Positions 32,070-41,055 of a stretch of DNA of 64,000 nt are shown piece by piece. Below the pieces are notes generated by a model. That model worked only from the letters and a program-made list of their open reading frames with translations. It had not been told where the DNA came from and did not search any database. Location: the NCBI GenBank assembly GCA_023091665.1, contig JALJCQ010000009.1:1178001-1242000 (forward strand), read 5' to 3'. Made by a program: the position numbers and the translations under genes. The first letter of the stretch is position 1. Each line of letters begins with the position of its first letter. Source of the DNA: Pythium myriotylum. Lineage: Eukaryota > Oomycota > Peronosporomycetes > Pythiales > Pythiaceae.

Positions 32070-34049
32070 CTACGAGGCAGCAGACGATGACCCCGAGGTC
32101 GCTTTCGCAGGGAAGCACGGGAATGGCTGCAAGTTCTCCATGTCATCCATGGCAGCCATGCCAGCCAGGTAACCCTTATTGGCCGACAGCCAGTCTGGCT
32201 GCACGACGCCTTCCACAAATCGACCTGGGGTATCGGCGGGGTTGTACTGGTATTCACTCTCGGGATTGAGCGACCAAACGAAGCCTCCCGTCCAACCAGG
32301 CTGCTTAATCACTTCGATGGTGTAGTCGGTGCATCGCTTTGTGGTTTTCTTTGGGTGCAAGTCGGTGTCGTAGAGACCGCCAAACTCGCCCAGCAGGAGG
32401 GCAGGACCCTTCTCCGACGCCAAGAAGCCGAACATGTCGTTCATCGTGGCCTTCACGCGTGCGCGAAGGGTGTCATCGTCGAGTTCGACGTAGCCCTGCA
32501 GCCCTGAGCCGATTGTACCTCCGCCGAAAAAGTACTGCTGAGGATACACGGCCGGTGTGTAGTAGTGAGGCGCCCAAACAACTTTGTCCTTCACTGCAAA
32601 CTCGAGTCCGACATCCTTGGCGCCTTGGAGCCCACCACCGTACCAGTCATAGTACGAGAAAGTCTCGCCGCCGATAGACATCGTGTGCTTGCTGTTCACT
32701 CCCTCGACAAAGCCCATCCAGTTCGGGCAACCTTTCAGCATGCGGTCGGCGATGCGCTTGGCTCCAGCGTTGAAGTCTGTAGCACTACCGTCGCCCCATG
32801 TAGCACCTGCTGGTTCGTTCTTCACATCAATACCCATGACATTCCAGTACTCCATAGAGCACAGCGTCTTCGTGAGGATATCGATCGCCTCAAGGAATTT
32901 TTCCTCAGGAACGTCGGCATTGTACCAGAGCTTTCCGTTGTCTGAGTACGTCAGCGTGTGCATACTGATGAGAACAGCAATGTTCCTGTACTGGAGCACT
33001 TTGACGATGCTCTTGAGCAGTGACAAATAGTCCTTGAGGTTCAGGCCTCGGTTCTCTTGCTTGTTGACGAGATCAGCGTTTGGTACTTTGTTCTCGAGGA
33101 TCCACGTGGCCATGAGTGGGAGGCGAACGGCATTAAAGTTGTTGTGGGAGAGGAACGATGCCACTTGATACTACAGAATTCATGGAGATGTCAGTCACAT
33201 TGAGACACAAAACCGTTTCACGAGCTTAGCGAACTCACCGCGGTCGTTCCGTTGTTTGAGTTGTCCCAGAGACCAAAGGGGACAGCTTGGCCACTGTTCA
33301 CAAACAAGTGCGTCAGCAATGAGACAAATGGGAGGATCGAAGAGGACAATCACTCACGTTTCCATGCCGAACCAATTGATGCCCTTGATCTTAAGTGGCA
33401 CCTCGGTGCCATTGGAAGAGACGGCGACAATGTGGCCATTTTTGCTGAGGTAGTTGGGCAGCTCGCACGTGCTCGCGGGGTACACCTTTGGATTGCCGAT
33501 GGCGCCGTCGTCCGAAATGATGTCTTTGTTTGCGGTGCTGGAGTTCGTATTTGTGTTGCCGCCAGTGATGGTTGTTGCGTTGAACTCCTCTTCTTCGTAT
33601 GCCTTCGCGAGCTTCTCGCTCCGAGAGTGGGCCTGGATCCCGTAGTACGTCGCGAGAGCCCCGGCTGCGCCGAGGAGAAGAATGAGGAACACTAAGCCCG
33701 GCCACATCCGGTAGCGGCCCTTGTAGTCCTTCGATTGCTCGGGAACGGGAACCTTGTCCATCTCGAGGGCTTCAATGTCGCGACCGCCGAGAGTGCCACG
33801 CACGAAGACGCTCTCGCGTCCATGGGTGGGCGTGCTGGCACTCGACCGGGTGCCTCCGACGCTCTCGGACCCGCGTGGCTGGGACTGCCGGTTCTTGGCG
33901 CTGTCGCGCACGCCCGTGTGCCCATTGCCGTCGTCGGCCGGCATGTAGCTGTAGTTGTACGTCGGGGTCTGCTGCGAGTTGGCCGGAGCCGGCGACGGCA
34001 CGGGCTCGTGCTTCTCTTCCTCATCGTCGTTGAAGTACTGGCGCCACAT
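32070..34049 (-). CDS. Membrane-anchored GH5 endoglucanase-like glycosidase
   Basis: Exons 34049-33358, 33293-33239 and 33170-32070 give 615 aa. The protein is a type II membrane protein: about 115 hydrophilic, Ser/Pro-rich cytosolic residues, a helix (MWPGLVFLILLLGAAGALA), a stalk with NTNSS-type sequons, then the GH5 barrel. Catalytic motifs are GIDVKNEP (acid/base Glu ~368) and LLLGEFGG (nucleophile Glu ~511). Others are KIKGINWFG, FNAVRLPLM and GGFVWSLNPES. The latter resembles cellulase-type GH5 (WSxNPDS) more than exo-1,3-glucanases. It likely cuts beta-glucan or cellulose, either its own wall or host material. Intron 2 is 68 nt and exon 2 only 55 nt; both joins restore the family sequence (NWFGMETGQAVPFGLW). 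It lies head-to-tail with a GH3 gene. Confidence 0.86.
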
Positions 34050-34675
34050 CCTGGTGGGTATGCACGCTCAGTGATGTGGGGCAGTCAGCTGCTTGGCCCA
34101 CTCGCTCCGCCAAAGCAACTTGGTGAATGGCACAGACTTCTCATGGAGCCCGCGCGCGGTGAACCCTTCCCTCTCGCCCGTAGTGGAGAGGACGTCGTGA
34201 ATCCACTCCATTGGCCCTCGCCGGCGTCGATTGGCCGTCGGGGCTAGTGACACGGCGCGTGAAACCGTGAGCGCAGCCAGAGAGGGGGAGGAGGGTGCTT
34301 GGCGCAGCAACGGCCAGTGAAATCCGGCCACCGCCTGGCGTGGCATTGCTGGGTTCACAGTGTGGAGATTCGCAGGTTTTTTGGTTTGGGTTGATACTGA
34401 AACGATGCCGGCCACCTGGCGACTCGCCCAACTAGATGCAGGCATAGACCTCGCCAATTCTGAGGAAATTTTCTCACCACGCAAAAAGACCATTCCGCGT
34501 CAAGGTCTCTTTTGCCATAAATTGATCAGACAGAGATCTTTTTTCAACGGTCACTTCATCCTTTGCCCGCACCACACTTTTCTGGCTTCACGGTGGGTGA
34601 GTAGCCCCCCGAGTGGTGGTCAACTCAACCCGAAAGGGAAGGTGAGTTTTCTGAACTTATGGCTACGATCGAACA
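34050..34675. other. Intergenic region between the GH3 gene (upstream) and the GH5 gene
   Basis: On the minus strand this 626-bp stretch is the 3' side of GH3 and the 5' side of GH5. Short ORFs on both strands show no family resemblance. I see no repeat and no clear promoter motif. Confidence 0.45.
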
Positions 34676-37030
34676 CTACACAAAGGTGGCCTGGTCCAGC
34701 ATGAACTGCATGGTGCAGCCCTTCTTGCCCGACACCACGACCCGCACGCGAGCGTCGTCCACAGAGAGTTCCCATGCGCCCGAATGGGTCTTCCGCTCGC
34801 CGTGCTCATCCGCCATCGCAAAGTCCTTGGTCGAAAGGTGAAACGTGAACGACTGGCTCTCACCGGCGCCCAGGAGCCGAGTGCGATCAAACGCGATCAA
34901 CATTCGCTGAGGCCACCCGCTCGCGTCAGCCGCTAGGGGTTTCGCGAAGAGCAGTGCCGCGAACTCGCCAGGGATTTTCCCCGTGTTAGTCACGCTCACG
35001 AGAGCCTTGCCTCGCCACGGCTCGGATGACTTGCATGAAAACGAAGTCCTGAGCTCGACGTGAAAGGTCGTGTACGAAAGACCGGCCCCAAACTCGTACA
35101 CAGGCGAGCCCTGATAAAAGCGGTATGTGCGACCGGGGTTTCCCGTCGGCCGGTGCGGTCGCATGTGGTAGTCGTAGATGGAAGTCGTCTGGACAAAGTC
35201 TTCACTGTAAAATGTCTGTGTGAGTCGCGCGGACGGATTCGTCGTCCCGAACAGCACATCCGCAATGGCTTGGCCGGCAGCCTGACCAGGGTACCCAGCG
35301 AAAATGATCGCTCCGATTTTTGGCTCGTGCTTGTACTTGCTCAAATCGACGCAACCCCCAGCCACGACCACGAGAATGAGTGGCTTCGTCGTGACATTGA
35401 TCATGTGATCAATAAGCTCAGGCTGGAAGCCAGGCAGCTGCAACGATGTGCGATCTACTTCTTCTCGCTCAATCGTTTGATCCAACCCGATAAAGAGAAT
35501 GACTTGATCAGCCTGCTTCGCAACTTCCTCAGCATGGGCAAAGTCCGGCAGCTCGTGGGGCGATGACGAGATATTGCACCCGAGTGCAAAACCCACGTTC
35601 TTAACGTAAGCTCCCACGCCAGCCAGCGGGGTGGAGATAGTAGACGGGATACCTGCATAGTTTCCTAGGAAGGCCGTGCTTGCGTTGGAATGAGGGCCGA
35701 TAAGCGCGATGGAAGGCGAGTTACCAAGAGCAAACTTCGCAGAACTCAACGGAAGGAGGCTTCCTTCGTTCTTAAGGAGCACAATACTTTGTCGAGCTGC
35801 CTCAAGCGCCAGATTGTGGTGTTCTTCTGTGTCCACTTGATCCGCCGTAATGTTAGCAAATGGCTGCGGCTGCTTCTCGAAAAAACCGAGCCGCATTTGC
35901 ATTCGAAACAAGCGTCTCAAGGCGGTTCGAACAGTCTCGTGCTTGACAACACCGTCGTCCAGGGCCATAACCACGTGGTCCTTCAGATACTGCCCACAGT
36001 TGAGATCCATACCGGATTCGAGCGCGGTCGCACACGTCTGCTGAGGTGACTGCGTATAGTGGTGACCACTGATGATATCTTCGACTGCCGCGCAGTCTGA
36101 CATGATGTATCCGTCCAACCCCCATTCACCGCGCACCAGGTCCGTCAAGAGGTTGCGATCCGCACACGACGGGATACCATTCACAGCGTTGTAACTGCAC
36201 ATCACGCCGCTTGCTCGGCCCCGCTTGATACAGGCTTCGAACATGGGGAAGTAGGTATCAGCTTGGTCTTGCTTTGTCACAATCACGTCGTTGCTGTGTC
36301 GTGGCACCTCTTGACTATAGCTGGAAAAGTGCTTGCAAGTTGCTGATACCTTGAGAAAGCTTGGATTTGATGGCGGGGACTCGACACCTTCCGGGACATC
36401 ACCTTGGATCCCGCGCACGAAGGCAACTGCGTACTCAGATGTCAAAAATGGGTCCTCGCCGGGCGTTTCTTGACCGCGCCCCCAGCGAGGATCACGATAG
36501 ATGTTCACGTTTGGCGCCCAAAACGTCAAACCGCTGTTTCCCGAGTTGTAAAATGCCCTGTATCACCCCACTATCAGAAGAACTGATCCATACACCACAT
36601 TACAGTCAACTCCGTACCGAGCTTCCGTGCCGATGGCCTCACCGAGTAGATAGAACAAACTCCTGTTGAACGAACCTGCCACGCCAATGACTTGCGGGTA
36701 ACTCGTTGCGTACGGCGTCGGTGCCTGGAATGCCACTCCTGGCGACTCGCCGACGCCATGGAGAGCTTCATTCCACCACTGGTACGCTGGGAGCCGGACG
36801 GGCGGGTCGTTCGCCACAATTCCGGACGAGTTGTCAATGAGCAGTCCACCAACAGCAGCTAAAGGGATTCTCGCCACGAGATCTTCCACTCGCGCGTCGA
36901 AATCGAGCGATCCATCGCAGAAAGGGAGCGCTGCATTCACTGGGTCGTCGCACACGCCTTGCTGGGACGCGAAGACACGTCCACACACTGCCGAGACCGC
37001 CAGGAGCGAACTCCACCCAGAGAGCTTCAT
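34676..37030 (-). CDS. Secreted GH3 beta-glycosidase (beta-xylosidase/beta-glucosidase type)
   Basis: Exons 37030-36618 and 36557-34676 give 764 aa. The ATG at 37030 starts a signal peptide (MKLSGWSSLLAVSAVCGRVFAS). The GH3 N-terminal barrel shows LPAYQWWNEALHGVG, GTEARAFYNSGNSGLTFW (made by splicing), APNVNIYRDPRWGRGQETPG, the KHF string and the nucleophile Asp ~292 in GYIMSDCAAVEDI. The C-terminal alpha/beta sandwich (SIVLLKNEGSLLPL) and a fibronectin-III-like end (EFGAGLSYTTF, VSVTNTGKIPG) are complete. The sequence is closest in style to plant and fungal xylan 1,4-beta-xylosidases, but beta-glucosidase activity is possible. With the neighbouring GH5 it could finish oligosaccharide breakdown. 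The intron is 60 nt. Confidence 0.9.
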
Positions 37031-37272
37031 GAGGGGGTCTTGCACCACAGCCAGTTCTTCCCAAAGTGTGTGGTGCGGAGAGGTTATCGCAACCCCCCAT
37101 CCCATCGCCTAGGTCATCATCAGCAAATCCTCACTGTCTTCAATGACGCCGAGTTGAAGATCTGCTCATAGGTACGCATAGGCCACGTAAACCGCACTTA
37201 AGAGAAGTGAACTCGGGTTTCCGACCTTCACATTTCCACGCGGAACACACTCCCCCGGAAAAAAGGGCACCG

Positions 37273-38173
37273 ATGGACAGCTCGAACGCGCCGAAATGCT
37301 CGGTGTGCAACCATCACCACGAGCAAGTGAGTGGTTCATCTATTAAGCGGCTATCTGCGGCAAAGAATCGCGAAAGAACTGAACGATTTGGCGCACTGCT
37401 CGTGTCACTAGGGCGTAAAGTGTTCTGTGTGTGGCCACACAGGCAAGAGTCGCGTTTTCCAACTTCTGAGGGTGCGCGCGAGACAAATCGCTGGAATGCA
37501 AGCGGTGCTTCTAGACATTCCTTGATGCATGTACTAGAACCGCCCCCAAACGAACGTCTTCACCGTGCAAGGCTACGACTGCCTCAAGCGGAACCCGTCA
37601 ATCCATAACCTGGACAAGGGTCTGTGGACGTTCACGAAGATCCTCCGCGGACGGATATTCCCTCACTCCATCGAACTCCCAACGGACCCTGTAGCCCGAC
37701 ACCTGATCGCATACAGTGAGTTTGCTGAAGTGCTCAATTGATGGAGGCTCCGTTGGTAACGTTGCTGTGTGCATTAGTTGGCGACGCGCCAATCGCAACG
37801 GCGCGGTGGAGACTTGCCACTGAAGAAAGCGCTCAAGTCGTAGAGATCGATTTGCTCGGCGTTTTAATGGACAAGCGCCAGAAAGGATACGGAAAGCAGC
37901 TCCTCCAATATGCTCTAGAGGTGAGCGCAGTCTCAATATCCGATGAAAGTATACCACAGGCTCATTTGTCGATATTTTTTTTGCTAGGATATCAACACAC
38001 GACTTCTAGAACTCCAAGTGCAAGCCCGAGGGCTATTTGCATTTATTCCAGAGGATGATTTCGCCCATGCTGCCACCAAACTCTTCCAGGCCGGCGGTTT
38101 CCAGCTTGAGCAGCAGCGCCACGTCCGCAACGGCATATCCGGTTTCCGCATGATCATGCTCTCGCCCATGTAA
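37273..38173 (+). CDS. Zinc-ribbon plus GNAT acetyltransferase domain protein
   Basis: Five exons: 37273-37326, 37412-37471, 37538-37715, 37778-37920 and 37988-38173, giving 206 aa. The first two mini-exons (18 and 20 codons) each encode a CxxC plus His motif: KCSVCNHHHE and KCSVCGHTGKSR, together a likely zinc ribbon. The GNAT core follows: GDAPIATARWRL, EIDLLGVLMDKRQKGYGKQL (acetyl-CoA loop QKGYGK), then FIPEDDFAHAATKLFQAGGF and HVRNGISGFRMIML. All joins are GT-AG and in frame. No named family is recognised; the substrate is unknown. The gene diverges from GH3 with 242 bp between start codons. Exon 1 being this small makes the start the least certain part, though MDSSNAPKC continues smoothly into the zinc motif. 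Confidence 0.78.
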
Positions 38174-38482
38174 CGAGTCAAGTACACAGAGTCTCTGACG
38201 CCCCATAAGACGTCCAAATAGAGACTCAGTGCTCGAAAAAATAATACGCTTCATTATTTACTGCAAGAGAACGAACTGAGGTCTCGAGCCATCACAATCG
38301 CGCAAGCGATTTTTGTCTGTCGCACGGTGTTGAGAGACGGCAAAACTAGATCAGCTCGCGCAGTTACAACAAGCATCTCCAAGGAAACCCTCACACCGAC
38401 CTCCTTACGGGCCACGTTTCCGCTCATTCCACAAGTTTCGGGCTACCACACAGCCAGAATCCCCTTTTGCAGCTCAGTACCG
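38174..38482. other. Intergenic region upstream of the TKL kinase
   Basis: This 309-bp gap between two same-strand genes contains the oomycete-type core promoter element listed separately at 38422-38438. The kinase frame is open through part of it, but only from a GTG; the first ATG is at 38483. Confidence 0.5.
38422..38438 (+). promoter_or_regulatory. Oomycete Inr+FPR-like core promoter of the TKL kinase gene
   Basis: The string gctcattccacaagttt fits the oomycete initiator plus flanking element (about GCTCATTYYNCAWTTT) except for a G inserted before the final T run. It lies 45 bp before the ATG at 38483, the usual distance. The consensus is from memory of published oomycete promoter work. 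Confidence 0.6.
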
Positions 38483-39876
38483 ATGAAGAAAGGACACCAT
38501 GCAGCGGAGGGGACCCCGGCAGCTAGGGGGCCTGCGTTCTTCCAGCTCTGCGGATCACCAATTCGCACCGACGCTAAGCTCACGTACGAAGACGACGAGC
38601 GCGAGGAGTCTCGTCCACCCGAGTCGCCACAGACACCGCCCGTAGGCTCGCGCCGCCCACCGCGCACACAAGCTGTTGTCACCGAGAGCCCTCGGTTCCT
38701 TCGAGATGGAGAGGAAGAGTCGAAGGAGGAACAAGATGCCGGGACACGCGCCGCCGCAGCAGTCGTGACTTGCGACGCGCAAGCTTATGAGCTTGAGAAC
38801 CAGAAGACCGCGCCCGTGAGTCTGGCAAAGGCCAAGGAGGCTGGTATTCCGTACTTTGTCTCCTATGAGAGCAAGACAGATTTCCCATCGACCGACGCGG
38901 GCACGAGTGCGACGCGTGCACCTCTCACTCTCATTCAGATTCGTGAACTTCAGTTCGGCCGCATCATTGGTGAAGGGGCCTTTGGCCGCGTTTACATGGC
39001 GCGCTGGAAGGGCAAAAAAGTCGCAGTGAAGATGCTCATCCGTCAGAACCTCAGCGAGGAAGTCGTCCGTGAGTTTGAGACCGAGGCAAAGATCATGAGC
39101 TACTTGCACCACCCGAACATTTGCCAGTTGCTCGGCGCCTGTCTCGAGCCGTGTCGTCGCGCACTCGTAGTCGAGCTCTTGGAGCGTGGGTGCCTATGGA
39201 ATGTGTTGCAGTCGGAGCGCAGACACCTCACGACTGGGATGCGCGCCAAGATGGTCATGGACATTGCGCGTGGCATGCACTACCTCCACAACTTCGAGCG
39301 ACCCATTCTCCATCGTGATATGAAGAGTCCCAACTTGTTGGTCGAGAAGGACTTCACGATCAAGATCTCTGACTTTGGGCTGGCCCGTGTCAAGGCCCAG
39401 ATCCAGACGATGACAGGCAATTGCGGCACCGTGCAGTGGATGGCGTGAGTGATGCAGTTCGATACCTTGGGCCTAAAGCCTTCTCATCTGACGCCTGTAT
39501 TTGTTGGTGTTACTGTAGGCCAGAGGTGTTGGGCAACCGCAAGTACACCGAGAAAGCGGACGTGTATTCGTTCGCGATCGTCGTGTGGGAGATCTTCACG
39601 GGACGGTGTCCCTACGACGGCATGACGCAGATCCAGGCCGCGCTGAGCGTGCTGAACCACGATCTCCGCCCGAGCATCCCGTCGAGCTGCCCGGCGTTCT
39701 TTGCGCGACTCATGAAGATGTGCTGGGCGCGTGACCCCGAGGCGCGCCCGTCGTTTGACTTTATCGTGCGCATGTACGAGCAGCACGAGCGCGCGCGCGA
39801 AGACGCACGAGAGCGCCGCCTCCAGCACGAGGCGCGCGCCAAGTTGGAGACCAAGCCGCGTCCCTGGAAGCCCTAG
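38483..39876 (+). CDS. TKL-type protein kinase (Raf/MLK/CTR1-like)
   Basis: Exons 38483-39444 and 39519-39876 give 439 aa. Residues 1-150 are a low-complexity Pro, Ser, Glu and Ala-rich region. The kinase domain (about 155-420) has the glycine loop GEGAFGRVYMARW, VAVKML with the ATP lysine, HRDMKSPNLLV, SDFGLAR and, across the 74-nt intron, GTVQWMAPEVLGNRKYTEKADVY. The HRDxKSxNLLV and GTxxWMAPEV strings are typical of tyrosine kinase-like (TKL) serine/threonine kinases, an expanded class in oomycetes. A charged tail (EQHERAREDARERRLQHEAR) may be a short coiled coil. No membrane or ankyrin segment is seen. Target and pathway are unknown. Confidence 0.9.
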
Positions 39877-41055
39877 CTCTGCATTGGTCGTGTAGCCTGC
39901 TTTGAGTTGGCGTGGGGATACTGTACCCCTACGCGTCCGTTTCAATCGCATGAGATCGCGCCCCTGACATCACTGATGGGAGCCGATGCGGAATGCCCGC
40001 CTGTCTCACTCGGAAAGCTGCCAAAGCTAATTCATGGTGTCTTTTCATGGAGGGCGCTGGCCTAAACCAAGCCAATTCTTTCTCTCGATCCAGCCGCTGC
40101 CAGATGAGCCCGGCGAGAAAACCTGCCGTGCAAGAGAGCCGAGGAATTCAGTGGGAAGAGCGCATTGGTAACAGCGCGCTTCTTCTGCAGCGGTGACACA
40201 TCCGTTGCAGCGCGGTCAGATGCGCGCGGGCCGCCCATCTTGATTGCGCTCTTCTCCGGACCGGGACCGGGACCGGCAGACCCGCCGGGTCTCGCGCCCG
40301 CGGAGACTTCGTCTGCACTGGCGACTTTGGAGAGAAAAATTTCGTGGAGCGACCCGGCCGCCCATGTCGCTCGCGTTCTCCGCAGCTGCAGAACCAGACA
40401 GAGAACGCTCAGCGTGCGCGCCGACCATCCACGGCCCACTTTCCTGACGGCTGCGACGTGTGAGCTCCCGGCATCTCATCCCCGTGTGACCCGTCACTCC
40501 CCCGGATCAATCACCAATCCGAGGGGCATTTTCGCAAATCCAGGTGCAGTGGACCCTCGAAATGCTCAGAACAGGGTGCAAACCCGCCCCGTTGGTGCCA
40601 GTTTCACGTCCAGTGGGGGCCGCTCGAGTTCTTTGAACAGCCCCTTCCTTTCTCTCGGGCTCTCGGATGACGCACCGGGCGAGATTCGGGTGATGAGGTT
40701 TCTATTTTCGACCAATCAGAACGAGGTATCTTCTCGACGCGCGCTTCTGATTGGCTCTCCGGTGCAAGGTTTTTCTCGTTCGTCCGCTCGTTGTTATGTC
40801 GCGTCTTGACCCGGGTCTCCGTGTGACTCGCTCGCGGTTGACCCACAGAGCCACTGGCTTTCCCTTGCCCATACATTGGCTCAGTATTTATTCTACTCCC
40901 CTCCTCTCCAAGCGCCTCCGGTGCCGAGCCGACCTGCCCGTCTCTCCAGGCGGACGGACGGCCAAGCGCAGAGCGTCGAGCGAGGGATACGACACGCGCG
41001 CCCGATCTGGTCTCCTGGGCTCCTGGCCTCTGGCAGCAGAATCCAACTCGGGACC
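39877..41055. promoter_or_regulatory. 1.2-kb gene-free region with paired CCAAT boxes
   Basis: No ORF here resembles a protein and no RNA gene was found. It includes the 3' end of the TKL kinase gene and the promoter of the coiled-coil gene. A forward CCAATCA (40712) and a reverse TGATTGG (about 40748) sit about 300-340 bp before the ATG at 41056. GC-rich runs near 40256-40300 (ggaccgggaccgggaccgg) form a short 6-bp repeat. Confidence 0.5.

Noticed and set aside
40876..41055. 60-codon extension of the coiled-coil protein
   Set aside because: It begins at TTG. The first ATG in frame (41056) has an ACCATGG context.
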